From Amoebophrya sp. A120 (lineage: Eukaryota > Sar > Dinophyceae > Syndiniales > Amoebophryaceae): a DNA stretch of 64,000 bases. Below are positions 35,331 to 46,717 of the stretch, one piece after another. Made by a program: the position numbers and the translations under genes. The stretch spans positions 1,116,001 through 1,180,000 of the forward strand of contig CAJINV010000020.1 in the NCBI GenBank assembly GCA_905178155.1. Reading direction: 5' to 3'. The first letter of the stretch is position 1. Every line of letters starts with the position of its first letter. The notes below the pieces were generated by a model. It was given only the letters and a program-made list of their open reading frames with translations, made no database searches and was not told the DNA's origin.

Positions 35331-35476
35331 TGCTCGTTCTCAAGCTGCACCATATTGAGAAGCATTTCTTATAACAACAACGAGTGGACACCCGCAGCCG
35401 CAGCCAGAGCCACGGGCAACGGATCCCCTCCCAGGGGGATAGGCAGGGAAGATCTTTCGGCGATCTCAACACACAG

Positions 35477-35520
35477 AAGCCGACCTCAACACACAGAAGC
35501 CGACCTCGTCGAGATGGCTT
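35477..35520. repeat. two-copy tandem repeat of about 20 bp
   Basis: CTCAACACACAGAAGCCGAC occurs twice back to back. Too short to assign a role; a shorter adjacent match to CTCGTCG ends the array. Confidence 0.7.
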
Positions 35521-35690
35521 CCATTGCATATAATTTGGCATTGAGCATGACAGTGCACAAGATAGGGCTGGAAGTCAGCCGAACAGGTATTGCGTTGCGA
35601 TTCGCGGCAGATGTGACGCTCGCACTCTTCTGCTGATGAAAATCCTCTGTATATGGAGTAAGATGCCCCTCCACGAAAAGTAGAACTAAA

Positions 35691-37976
35691 CTACCAGTAT
35701 TTGTGAGCCCTCCGGTGTATTTCTCGACTGAGAGCAATACATGGACGGACCAGGGTCGTGTCAACTTCAATATCATAAGTAGTAGCCAAAACAGTCGGCG
35801 TGCGGGAAGTAATTCTCGCCGAGCCGGAGTGGTCGACGCCGGGTCTTGCAGCTAAATGCAGCAAAAATTTCTGCTGCCACTTTGTCAGATTGAAAGGCCC
35901 ATCCCGCCAAACCCGCAGGGCTCTCCCCTCGTTCGGAATCGTTGTAGAAAGCGACAAAAGCAACAAGCCAGTGTCGTCCACTTTGACATGCAGGCACAAG
36001 TATTCCGCAGAAGAGTACACACATACCACAAAAAAAATGAAATCTGTATGCTGCGCATGACAAACTCCTTCGGGGGTACCTCTCTGCTTGGCATGACGGT
36101 TCTGCTTCTGGTCTCCGCATGACATCAGAGATTTTAGGGATGCGTCGACTTCATGACTAGTAGCACACATTTACTCTCTTCCTAGTATGGGTGTACTTTC
36201 CTGCATGGTAACAGTTCAGAGCCGGGAAGGCGATCTCCGCTCTGCGTGAATCCCGAACCAAAGCAGTCGAAAAATGCTGAACACTATCTAAGAACAGAAC
36301 GCAATGCAAGTATTCCAGTAGGTCAGGATATTTATATAGATTCAAGCATGGCGCTCGTCATGCATACTAGAGTGCATGACTCAAGGCCTGTGGAGTACAT
36401 CAAGGCTGTCGAGAATTCATGTTCATGCGCATTGTATCTCTATCTTTATCGTTCCATTCAATTTGTTATACTCTTACACCTTGGGCTTCACATTTGCATA
36501 TGCCGCCTGTCTCTTCTGTTCCTGTCCTTTGTTCGTGCCTTGAGATCTTTACACCTTTTGTTGCTTTGCGATTCTGGATCAAGAAGTATTGAGCATTTTC
36601 TACTTGGAGCGCGAGCATATGTTGACAAACCAAATCATGAGCCACTTATCTTGGTCGTCTCGACTAGTATACGCCATGTATTTTACTCGCTCCAGCTGTA
36701 TAGCCTGGTCTGAGGCGGTCGACATGACCGCTTCCTCGAGGGCATTCCTTTCTTGCTCAGGAGGCTCGATCTGAAGTGGTCTGACATCACGGCACATCAC
36801 ACACCTGTTGTGGTCGCCAGAACGCGCAGCATACGCAACATACGCTGCATCGCATGCTGCGCAGACGTGCTGATCCACGAAGTGGCTCTTGACCAGACAC
36901 AATGGAGCTCCACCTGGCCGTGGCACGCAATCTTCTATATCCAACAGAACAAGACTGTAGGTTGTAAGTTTGTGATGCGCAAGAACATGCACTAAGATGA
37001 TTGCGTCAGCGTTTGTCATCGACTGGTCATGCATACAACTTGTAGGGTCAATCAATGCAAGTGCGTTTCCACGTGCAAGGATCTCCGAACGTCGACAGCT
37101 TTTATTTGCTGTCAACGACCTGGCAGATTTGTAAAAATGCTGGCCCAGCAAAAAACAACGAATCTGAGCCTTTTTTTCTTGGATATTGTTGACAAATGGC
37201 GCACTGGAATGTTTCTGGAATGTCGAAGAATGCAGTATCAAATGTAAAAGTGTGGGTCTGGAACAAGAATGCAACCTGTTATGCTAAATCTGAAGCATGC
37301 AAAAATCTGTGTTGCATGATTACCAAAAGGTGTCCAGGTTAAACCAAGTCGGGAGGGAGTTTGTTTCTCATGCAGGATAGGCATGGGAGAGATCGCACAG
37401 AAGCTGTCACGCTAGGTCCTGCATTCCAGCAGGCCTCATGGGTCATGGAAAAGCTGCACGACAAGTCGCGCACTCCTCCAGACCCAGACACTTTTGCATT
37501 TGATATTCCGTGCCAGAGCCACGACTCATCACGAGAAAAAAGTGTTACAGTTACACATTTGTTGGAGTTTCTGCATCACAAATTTTCTCTGTGTGGCATA
37601 ATGCGAAGATCATAAGAGAAAACAGGAAGGAAACGAAGCTCCCAAGCATTTCGTGCATGAGAGAGGCTGTTTGTGTTGTCGGTCTTGCAAAGACTATGCG
37701 TGTAACTGTCACACTTTTTCTTGCGATACGACTCGAGGACGAAAACAGGGACCGATACGATCTCGACGAAGTGGACCGTTGCGGCGACAGGGACCTACCA
37801 CGCCCCGCCGAGGTGGACCTATCACGCGGCCCCGCCGAAGAAGACGCTTGAACCCGCACCGCCGACACGAGGGTCACCGGGCTCGTCGTCAGTTTCAGCA
37901 ACGAGGAGAAATAAAGCACCGAGCTGCCGGCAACTACGCCAGCGGCTGCCAACTTCGTGAGCAAAGACGGGGCCAT
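35691..37976 (-). CDS. membrane-anchored RING-like zinc-finger protein, candidate E3 ligase
   Basis: About 325 residues. Exons (minus order): 37976-37735, 37527-37506, 37235-37186, 36938-36673, 36283-36199, 36009-35691. Four introns are introners; one is GT-AG with donor GTATAC (36284-36672). The ATG at 37976 begins MAPSLLTKLAAAGVVAGS, a hydrophobic N-terminus usable as signal anchor, followed by an Arg/Ser-rich stretch. Splicing brings together FQCAICQ, EDCVPRPGGAPLCLVKSHF, DQHVCAACDAAY and NRCVMCRDVRPL, giving four Cys/His pairs in the order expected for a RING finger. If so it would transfer ubiquitin at a membrane. The spacing is unusual and the second metal-ligand pair is not certain. 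The C-terminal part (LTKWQQKFLLHLAARPG and on) has no recognised domain, and the stop at 35691 may not be the true end. Confidence 0.55.
36010..36198 (-). mobile_element. introner, unassigned
   Basis: About 189 bp with inverted ends AGTACACACATACC / AGTACACCCATACT and near-TSD ttccgca/ttcctgca. Removal gives ALNCYHAEYLCLHVK. Confidence 0.6.
36939..37185 (-). mobile_element. introner, D-like divergent
   Basis: About 247 bp between TATCC and GGATA ends with weak inverse similarity (GACTGTAGGTTGTAAG against an A-rich end). No clean TSD. Lies between the first and second metal-ligand pairs of the RING-like domain. Confidence 0.55.
37236..37505 (-). mobile_element. introner, family E
   Basis: 270 bp, ends TATCAAATGTAAAAGTGT and CCAGACCCAGACACTTTTG. 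No clean TSD. Joins SRGSGTE to FFDIPETFQ. Confidence 0.8.
37528..37727 (-). mobile_element. introner, family B
   Basis: 200 bp, TIR AAAGTGTTACAGTTACAC (one mismatch), exact 7-bp TSD acgactc (37521-37527, 37728-37734). Removal gives SSSSRGSGTE. Confidence 0.9.
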
Positions 37977-38259
37977 TTTAGATTATTTATTTGGGGTAGA
38001 AATTCACTATACTGCACGACGAGCAGAACAGCCTCAGAGCCAATTTCTTCGCTTTTCGTTGTAGACAAGAAGAGAACGGAGGAAATAGTAGAAAAAATTA
38101 ACTTCCTGGAATACAGGTAGAAGTTCTGAGTGCGTCTAATTTCGATCAGATATACGGGCACTACTAGGTGTAGCCCAGATCAGAAATCCTAGGCTTTGAC
38201 TCTATTCTACCTAGGATTTCTGATCGAGGTGTAGCCTAGATCTGTTTTCGAGGTTGTTC
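37977..38259. other. intergenic region with hairpin
   Basis: Short region upstream of the RING-like gene holding the 38166-38243 hairpin and repeat. No coding frame seen. Confidence 0.5.
38166..38243. repeat. perfect 16-bp hairpin with flanking direct repeat
   Basis: Arms 38178-38193 and 38210-38225 are exact inverse copies (GATCAGAAATCCTAGG). The 16-bp string AGGTGTAGCCCAGATC at 38166 recurs at 38228 with one change. The structure could be a small foldback element or a terminator-like hairpin; unresolved. Confidence 0.85.
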
Positions 38260-38289
38260 TAATGTTGCAAATTGATTATCAATGTCCTC

Positions 38290-38760
38290 GCGAGAATTAC
38301 GGCGGGAAAGCGGGAAACACGGGGAAGGCGGGAAGCACGGGGAAGGCGGGAAACACGGGGAAAGCGGGAAGCACGGGGAAAGCGGGAAGCACGGGGAGCG
38401 CTGGAAGCAGGGGGAAAACGGCAAGCGCGGGGATGGAAAGCGGGAAGCACGGCGGAGGCGGGACGCACGGCGGAAGCGGGAAGCACGGGGAAAGCGGGGG
38501 GCACGGGGGAAGCGGGAAGCACGAAGAAAGCGGGAGGCACGGGGAAAGCGGGAAGCATAGGGAGGGCGGGCAGCATAGGGAAAGCGGGAAGCATAGGGAG
38601 GGCGGGGAGCACGGGAAAAACGGGAAGCACGAGAAAGGCAGGAGGCACGGGAAAGGCGGGAAGAACGGAGGAAACGGGAAACACGGGGAAAGCGGGAAGC
38701 ACGGGGAGCCGGGAGGCACGGGGATAGCGGGGTGGAAGCACGGGCGGGGGGCGCAAAGAA
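38290..38760. repeat. GC-rich minisatellite, about 9/18-bp period
   Basis: Dozens of degenerate copies of GGGGAAAGCGGGAAGCAC. Because the period is a multiple of three, every frame on both strands is open: Gly-X-Y collagen-like on plus (GKAGSTGKAGNTG) and Pro/Arg/Phe-rich on minus. No start context, introner or flanking exon supports coding. Confidence 0.9.
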
Positions 38761-39620
38761 GGCGGGGGGCACGGGGAACACCGCCGGCGGCCAAGCCCCA
38801 GGCGGGCAGCTGCCCACCACCCTCCCCCGGCGCCCTCCCTCTGTTCGCGAAGGGAAAGCCGCGCCCCGGCGCCAGGTTTGCAGGCGGGCAGCTGCCCACC
38901 ACCCTCCCCCGGCGCCCTCCCTCTCTCTGCTCACGAGGAGACCGGCAGAGGGCGCCACCGTCCGCCGCCTCTGTCTTGGACGGTGCGCGCGAGGGAAGCA
39001 GGCGGGGGCGGAGCAGATTACTGCATGCGAGCTAACGCGGAGGGCGCCGCTGTTGCCCGGGGGTGCTGGGGGAGGGTGGTGGGCCCCTGCGCCTGGGGGG
39101 CAGCCAATGAATGCCCCGCCCCGGCGCCCGTGCTGCCTCCATCCAAGCGCGCGACAGGGGCCCCCGCTCTGCAAGGCTGCGCGCGGGGGAAGGGCGCGGG
39201 GGGCACAAAGGCGCGCAGGGGCAACCGGGGCACAAAGGCAAGCAGCACGAGCGGGCCACGCCACAAACGCGCGGGCATGGCGTCACGCGCCATCGCCTCG
39301 CATGGCGCGGGCTGTTCCCCTGCTTCCTTCCCCCGTCTACTGGCGCCCGCCCGCTGCCGCGCTTTGCGTTGTTGCTTGGGCCTAAGGCTTGCCGGCGCCA
39401 CACAAATGCGCGCCCCATGCGGGTGGGGTCCTCGCGCTCGCGCAGAGACTGGAACCACGGGCGCCATGGCGCTCCGCCTTCGTTCTTTCAGCAAGAAGCG
39501 GCGCAGATGCCTGGCCCCACCCTGCATCAAAAATTTTTTCCCTTGCCCACACTCTGGCGCTTTTCTTTCCCCCCTGTCCACTCGTTCACCCTCCCACTAC
39601 GCGACATAAGCTGCGGCCTT
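38761..39620. other. GC-rich block with direct and inverted repeats, probably non-coding
   Basis: Strongly GC-rich sequence unlike its surroundings. CACCACCCTCCCCCGG occurs near 38815 and 38896, and an inverse copy lies near 39068. Long ORFs occur in several overlapping frames, the expected artefact of high GC. It may be a degraded element; I found no gene. Confidence 0.6.
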
Positions 39621-40837
39621 GTAATATCTACAGTTTACAATTACAGCATTCGCGCACTGAGCGACACTTCCACTCAAAATGAGGAGTCTTCCAATTGAGG
39701 CCCTTCAGCAAGCTTCAAGAGCGTCCTGATAATTTCAGATCACTTCACTCTTCGGAGTTCAGTGCGCGAGAACCCCCCTGCGGTGGCGGGGCCTCGGCCT
39801 CGGCTTGTTTATGGTTGACACAATAAAGACTCAGAGCAGCCAAGATTCATAGCATGGAAAATAACCGATTGCGCGGCCACGTTTTCATTTTCTCATTCGT
39901 TTTTTCTGTTGCTCAGATCACGCTACTTAATTCACTTGAACGATTTGGCGACAAGGCATTGACTAGGCTGATCACAATTGCGAAGGCAAGGGGTAGATCT
40001 GGACAACTCCCTGTCGCTTCAGAAAGTCTACTCTGCTGGCCCCCGGTGGCTGCCAGCGCTCGTTTTTGAGGACCGTCGCCAATTTGGTTTTTCCAGCGAA
40101 TCTTCGATTCATACATAACCGCGATTGCGATTGCCAACTTCAAGACGGCCGTTGAGATAGGGCGTGAGTTTATGTTTTGTTTTCAATTTCAAATGCTTCA
40201 ATAAAATCAAAATCAAAATGCTCTTGCTCCTTTTGTTGAAGTGCTGGCACACAGTCTCGTCATACGACTGAGTTCGCGGATGTTCATCCTGCATGCTCAT
40301 ATTCCAATTGATCCTCTCCACACGTAAAGGAACAAAAAATCATCGGAAGAAGCTTCAGCATTTTTGAACAAAAAGTCAACGACAACAACTTCCATGTAGC
40401 TTCCTGAAGATCGTATCGCTGTGGTGAATCGAATCGAACAATACGATTCTCGTATGGAGGCTCGACCTCGACTAAACGCATTGCAGGATTAGACGTCAAT
40501 AGTAGAAAAGTAGAGGCGGTACAGAAACATGTGATGGTTATCGTTTGAAATTGAATATGAATCAGAACCAGAATCAAAAGAGATAGAAAGAGGCTGGCTA
40601 CTTGCAAAATAGTCTATTTATTCTTCTACAGAGTCACTACGTACGGCACTTCTAAGTGCTTCGCGTTTCACGAAAGAGAAAGTTGCGGCTTTCCCTTCTT
40701 TCTCTTTGCTGCAACAAAAAAAAACTGCGGGACGCCATGACGTCAATAGAGTGAGAGCCACTTCCAAAACTTGCATTGAAGCTCACCTCAAAAGATAAAC
40801 AAACGACCACTCCACCCCCCCCCCCGACGTGCAACGC
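39621..40837. other. intergenic region
   Basis: About 1.2 kb of ordinary base composition with no supported gene or introner. It flanks the 3' end of the GT2-like gene. Confidence 0.45.
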
Positions 40838-43800
40838 TACATCAAACTTGCGATCGAGGAGGTTCTGACTAGTGGCACGGGTCCCGCGGTTATGAAAGTG
40901 CACAACTCCCCCTCCCCCTCGTTTGTCATGCAAAATGCCAAATCCAGCTGCTGCCTTAACATTGTAGCACTGTTTGCATGACAAATTCTGGAAGTCCAAA
41001 CAGTACTACGCGAGGCGTAACAATTTGCCATTGCCATGCATAGGCTCTATATGTGCTGGTGTCTATATTGCTGCTCATGCCATACAAATGAGGGGGAGGG
41101 GGAGTGGTGCACTGTCATAGCGGTTGCCGGCTTCTCGGCGACCACGTACTCGGCCGTATGTCCATGGCAGCTGTATCCTGAGCAAAAACGTCCCCACCCC
41201 AGAGTCAAGATGAGGATCTCGCAACACAAGTCGAGAAGTTTTGGGAGCCAAGCATGGCAAGTTCGTCTCTGCATTGTAGTGCAGTTTAGCAAGTACAGCC
41301 GCAATACAAATCCATCTACTCGTCCAATTTACAGCATTACAAAGTCCAAAAAAAGATTGGAAAAGCCTCTCATGCGGATGCGCATTACAAATCTTCCTGT
41401 GGCTGCAAATCTGCATGACAACTATGGGGTGGGGACGTTTTTACTCAGGATAAGCTGAGCCGGAAGATCACGTAAAACGCCGGCCCCACGGCGAAGAAAA
41501 AGGCCCCCAGGAGGCCCCAGTTCGAGTAGTCGTCGGAAATCTGGCGGAACAGGCAGTAGGACGACTTCTTGTCCATGGTCCGCGTTTTCAGCACAAGCGC
41601 ATGCTGCATGTGGTGGTCCTTCGCCGAAATAAAGGAGTGCTGCGAGTGCTCCGACGCGGATTTCTCGATGATAGCAGCTGCACCTACACCAGGGCTTGTT
41701 TTCTCTACCACGTCACTTGTCGTTCCTGCGGTGGAAGTAGTTCCTCCTTCCCCATCTTCTTCTACATACGCGAACTCGTCCCCGATCAAATTCCCATGAT
41801 CGTTCCGCACTAGTTTCACGTACTCTTTCTTTTCGTAATTTACCGTGGGGCAGCAAAAGCAGGCCCGTTTCTTCTCTGCGTCCTTCGCTTCCTGGAGGTA
41901 GTACACCGGGATAAATTTCCCCTCCAGCGTCGCCTTCAGCGCGCGTCGCACGGACGCGGCCGGGAGAATGCCCAGCCCGAGCCACACCGAGCCGAGCGAG
42001 AGAAAGAAAGCGAAAATGGTCCAAATGTAGTCGGCACTCGGGTATCCCACGAAAAAACTGTTTCACTGTGATGGTTTTATTCCAAGATCTGGATCACAAG
42101 TTTGCTACACATGACAGGGAAAATTTGCCCTGCGCGCTTCCCAAGGGAAAACACGCTGAAAAATCCAATGCCTTGCAGGTGTAGCAAGACAAATAGTTCT
42201 GTGTTCCATTCTCTGCATGGCAAGTTTACAGTGAAACAGTTTTTTCTTGCGATATCGGGTCTCGGTAGAATAATAGAGAGGAACTCCCGTAGGCCGGGGG
42301 AGGTGCAACTCCTGCGTTCGCTGTTGGTGCTTCACCGCGGACATAGATCGTTACAGGAGAGAAAATGTAGAGCAAGATCATGCTATCCCACGTCCAGTGG
42401 TTGCTCGCCAGCAGGTCGAAGAAACACCAAAGCACGTTGGCGATCACCAAAATCATATGGGAGTGTCAGGATCGAAATCGACAAAGATGAAATAGTTTGT
42501 CATGCTTAAAATAAAATGCAACACCAAAATTGTGCCTATTGCAGAGGACGCAAGGGAGGCAGATTGTAGCGCTGGCAAGGGTCGCGAATTGGGCTGCTGG
42601 TTAGCATCACAGAGGGGAGCCCCTTTGCCCAAAACAGCATGACCAACTGGCTTCCGGTACGGACAAAATTTGTCATACACTGACTAGAAACTGTGGGTCC
42701 GATTGGTATCGATTTTATGCATTACAAGTTATTTCAACTTTGACGATTTCGATTCTGACACTCCCATAAATCATCAAAACCGCGTACAAGGGTGTGAAGA
42801 TCAACATGGTGATCATGTGCCACTCGATCCGGAACAGTTCCCAGTGCGCGGCGCAGGACAGCGCGCCCGCCTTCGCGAGTTTAATGTGCTGCAGAAAGCA
42901 GTAGGAGAGCTCGCTGACGAAGTAGTAGTGCCGCACGCACTGGTGGTACCGCGCCCACACGTGGGCCGAAGTCTCGTCTTCTGCGGCTTCTACCGTGTAC
43001 CCGATCGTGGGGAGCGGGATCCGCACCAGCTTCACCCGCGAAGTGGTTTCTTGTCGACTTGTTCTGGTATGGATGTGTCAGGATCGAAATCGACAAAATC
43101 GAAAAATTTGTGATGCGTAAAACGTAGGGCACTGAAGGCCTGTATTGGGGAGCAGGCAAATGAGGCCGATTGTAAGCCTGTTTAGGGGGATGCAATGTGC
43201 TGCCAGAGTAGCATTACAGGAGACTGGCTTTGGGTACTATTCCCAAAATTTGCCATGCGCCACTTAGAAACTGAGGCTCCAACTGACATCGATTTTGTGC
43301 ATCGCAAATTTTCCGACTTTGTCAATTTCGATTCTGAAACTTCCATATCTGGGAGCATTGTCGTAGTCGTACTTCACCTCGCCATCCGAGTTCGCCAGTA
43401 ACGGCTTTCGCTCTGGCTCGTAATTGATGACGTCTCCATCTTCGCGCCGTTGTTCTTGCGCACCACTAGTACCAGCAGAACTACTTGAGCTGCGTAAGTT
43501 CACTTTCTCTTTCCGCTCCCGTTCCCGGACGTCCGTCCAGTGGGATTCGCAGAAACGCCATCAAATGCAAATACGTCTGGGTCTGGAAGATTGCAAGACT
43601 TGTGATGCAGATTTTTCATGACCCATGAGGTCTCGCATGCAGGACATAGCACGAGAGATTCGGTGAGACCTTTCTCATGCCTATCCTGCACGAGAAACTT
43701 CCTCTCACATTGATCAAAAGTGGACAACTTATGATAATCATGCAACACAGATTGTTTCACAATCCGGACTTCGCATTACAAGTTGCATTCTTCCACACCC

Positions 43801-45577
43801 ACAGCCAGACACATTTGCAATGCATAAACACTTCAGAAACATGTGGTGGTCTTCGGCAATAACATCCGCGTCCCACCCATTAACCCTTTGCAGCAACGCG
43901 AGCGGCATCGTGTAACTGCTGTGGTTATCCTGTGCAAAAGTATCGTACTCGTACAAATCCAAATGCAAGTCTTGCATTACAAATCTTGTTTCCAAGGCAA
44001 ATCTGCATTACAAATTTTATTTCTCATGCTGAGGAAATTTGTAATGCATTTATACGAGTACGATACTTTTGCACAGGATAGTGGTTCATGTGCAGGCCCC
44101 CGAGGTGGTTCCACAACCCGCACTCCACCACGTAGTGCGAGTAGCTGCTGGTACGCACGAACCCGGGGAGCTTTTGCACGTTGCGAAAGGGAAAAACGGC
44201 GGACTGGTAGATCCGCCACGTGCGGCACTGCGGTTGTAAACGTAAGGCTGTCGCGGTGAGTAAGGGAAAGTAGCCGTGATGGAGGATGCTATCGGCGTCG
44301 AGGATCGTGACAAACGTACGGGATATGTCGTAAATTTTCACGTCTGGATTTTTGGCCGTGAACTGCTTCCGATTTTGCATCTGCTCCGCTGCTTCCCTCA
44401 CGGCATCCTCACCATGCTCGTAGGCCTGCTCATTCCGGTCCAGCACAAATTCCTCCAAAAACCTGATTCCCTTGTGGCTGATTTTCTGGAAACTCGGACT
44501 GGCGAAGGTTGTTGCAGTAGTGGAACCTCCAGGTGGGAAGAAACCTCCTCCAGCACCCGCCCTCGAGGAAAGATTATTCTTTTCCGAGTAGCTGAAAGGG
44601 TTCATGGAAGTGGCGTATTGCGCTTTTTGCTTGTCCAACATCTCCAGAACCTTCAAATAGGCCGATTGTTGGTTGCTCGATTTCCCCGCGATCTCCCTCG
44701 GTAGCTCCCCCGGCTTGTGAAAGTTTATCAATACGTCCAAGTACTGATTTGCGTGCTTCCTCGCCAAGCGGTACGCCTTCGCCTCGTCCTGCTTCCCCGC
44801 GCGGGCTTCCATAGCGAGTACCAGAACCACGGACTTTGCGGCGTACTCTTTGCTCATCGCCGCCGCGTCGATGGTTTCCGACAGCATCTGCTCGTCTTCT
44901 TTGTAATTGGGGATGATCAAAAAGTGCAAGACCCCGTCCGGCGGCGTCTTGTAGATCGTGTTGGCACTGAAAATGTCCTCCTCACGGCTCGAGAGCGCGA
45001 CGGACAGCCGTTCTTTCTTCACCGTGAGGAGCTTATTGTTGTTGGACGCCGTCCTCGTGGTCGTCGGTTTATTGTTTACTGCGGAAGTGCCCCTATCTGC
45101 TTGCGCCAGCGTTTCTTCACTTCTCGATTTATTATTTTCCAGTTCTTTTCGTTGGTTTTCCAGCAGTTCAAACTTTTCGCACGTGCAGATCAGCTTGTCC
45201 GTCGTGCCAAAGGAGTAGATCGCGGCGAGCGCCAACCAGATTAACATGTAGAGGACGAACCCAAAAGCTGGAATGTACCACCCCAGCGAGTGCATGACTT
45301 TCGTTCGCGCGAGGAAAAAGGACAGGATAAACCAGATGAGTAAAAGCAAAAAAATCGCCAGCGGCAGGTGGTGGACGCAGCGCGTGTGTCCGTCTTTTTT
45401 CCAGTTGGACAGAGAGACGCTGGCAGAAGTGTTTTTTTGAAAATGCCCTCCTCGTTGTTTCTCTTCATCCAGCTCTTTTTGTAAACTCGACCGGTAATCC
45501 AGACCACTACTGACACTGTCCCTACTCCCGCTGGATTTTAGCATAGTCGATGTCGGCAACATGGCTGCGGTGTTCAA
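40838..45577 (-). CDS. multi-pass GT2-like glycosyltransferase
   Basis: About 990 residues. Exons (minus order): 45577-44081, 43920-43827, 43559-43348, 43062-42769, 42450-42255, 42037-41453, 41168-41120, 40885-40838; seven introners. Two helices near the N-terminus (LPLAIFLLLLIWFILSFFL and FGFVLYMLIWLALAAIY) precede a cytosolic GT-A-type domain. It contains HFLIIPNYKEDEQMLSETI (nucleotide-sugar binding start), the DxD-like motif TFVTILDADSILHHGYF, YTMPLALLQRVNGWDADV and the acceptor-site motif IAEDHHMFLKCF. After IPLPTIGYTVEAAEDETS and ARYHQCVRHYYF come at least five more helices, including WTIFAFFLSLGSVWLGLG and LLGAFFFAVGPAFYVIF. This is the architecture of processive or lipid-linked GT2 enzymes such as cellulose/chitin/hyaluronan synthase relatives. 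The QxxRW motif of synthases is not obvious; ARYHQCVRH stands in its place. Substrate unknown. Confidence 0.8.
40891..41119 (-). mobile_element. introner, family F
   Basis: 229 bp, ends TATGAAAGTGCACAACTC with CCCCCTCCCCCTC and inverse, exact TSD gcggt (40886-40890, 41120-41124). Removal gives KPATAGPVPLVRTS near the GT2 C-terminus. Confidence 0.9.
41174..41452 (-). mobile_element. introner, family I
   Basis: 279 bp, TIR AAAAACGTCCCCACCCC, exact TSD agctg (41169-41173, 41453-41457). Removal gives FRLSCHGHTAEYVV. Confidence 0.9.
42043..42254 (-). mobile_element. introner, family G
   Basis: 212 bp, TIR AAAAAACTGTTTCACTGT, exact TSD tcggg (42038-42042, 42255-42259). Removal joins LLFYRDP to SADYIWTIF region in frame. 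Confidence 0.9.
42456..42768 (-). mobile_element. introner, family H
   Basis: 313 bp, TIR TATGGGAGTGTCAG and AATCG core, exact TSD aatca (42451-42455, 42769-42773). Lies between two GT2 membrane helices. Confidence 0.9.
43068..43347 (-). mobile_element. introner, family H
   Basis: 280 bp, TIR TCAGGATCGAAATCGACAAA (inverse copy with changes), exact TSD tctgg (43063-43067, 43348-43352). Confidence 0.9.
43560..43826 (-). mobile_element. introner, family E
   Basis: 267 bp, family E ends (CGTCTGGGTCTGGAAG). TSD unclear. Removal gives DHHMFLKCFCESHWTD. Confidence 0.8.
43926..44080 (-). mobile_element. introner, family A
   Basis: 155 bp with a near-perfect TIR of about 28 bp (TATCCTGTGCAAAAGTATCG onward), exact TSD gtggt (43921-43925, 44081-44085). 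Removal gives GGLHMNHSSYTMPL. Confidence 0.95.
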
Positions 45578-46717
45578 GATCGGTCGCCGTCGTCCCAGGT
45601 TTCTTTGTCTATTAAGCCAAAATAAAGGGTTTACAACCCGACCGGATGCTGAAGCTGAGTTGCGAGGAGAATCACAGACCCAGAGTTCGAAGTCACAGGA
45701 GGTGGAGCAACTACAGTTAAAATTGATTCATGTTCTTGCGTTCTGTAAAAAAACAAAACAAAAAAAATGATTTTACTAGGCTGCCGCGTTTGGACGTCGT
45801 AACTTCTGATGGTAAAAATAGTCGTGTACTATGCTACAGATAAAAGATAACTTCCGTTGTGGCCGCGGACACAAAAATAAAAGTGGCGATTGCCACTCGA
45901 TAACAAATTCCGTTCGTGTCAACTAGAAAACTCAAATGTGAAGGGAGTCCGATGCCAAGGATGCTGAGTTGATAGTATGTAATTGCACTTGCAGGCTTGA
46001 CCAAATTCAAACTATTCACAAGTACCGGTGAAAAACTGAGAGCCAGGACTTTCTTAACAGCAGCGCTGATTTGTTCATGATCATTTTGCATCTTCTTGAC
46101 CGACACGAGCGAGCCATCGAGCCGAGGGACTAGTAGCTGCGCCACCGCTTTCTTCACTATTCCTTCTCAAAACTAAAACTATGCCAAACCGATTGCACTT
46201 CCTCAGCGTAGAGCTGCTAGAGCGCCACAACAGAATGCGTGAAACCGAAAATCAATAGCTGCTTTAGATGAAGAGTCATCTTATCTTCTTTTGCTTTGCT
46301 GAAAAGGGCAGCTGAGGCTATCACGATCGCCATTGGAATTGAGAACGTCACAGACAGTGAATCAAACCGAAGGCAAAAAAGGAAGCTTTGTGGCTTGCTG
46401 CACAGAATGCGCGGGAAATTTGTTTCTTCACATCAAAAAGCAACTCCTCCTATGCCTCTATCCATGATGTGTTGCCCGAGCAGACCGATTCTCAGTTCAT
46501 GCAGCGAGGAGAGAACAGGTGAGTGTGAGTTCGAGCTCCATTTGGAAGCTCAGGCAGGGTTCTTCTGCAATCACTGGATGTGAAAGCAGGATCTACATCG
46601 CAGCTTCATTTGGATCAGCTGATGCGATGCTGATGTGATGCTTCTCGTTGCGGATCTGCTCAAAAGCTGAATTTGATGGCGTGTTTTATCCGTATCTTCG
46701 CGTTCAGAAGATAATCA
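45578..46717. other. intergenic region
   Basis: About 1.1 kb. A 107-codon minus-strand frame (46157-45834) with two hydrophobic stretches lacks an ATG and is not called. No introner. Confidence 0.4.

Noticed and set aside
38260-39620. Several long overlapping ORFs, including a collagen-like plus-strand frame and a Pro/Arg-rich minus-strand frame
   Set aside because: They arise from a GC-rich minisatellite and GC-rich block that are open in all frames; no start context, splice signal or domain supports them.
45834-46157. 107-codon hydrophobic minus-strand ORF
   Set aside because: Starts with GTG, has no ATG, no partner exons and no recognised motif.
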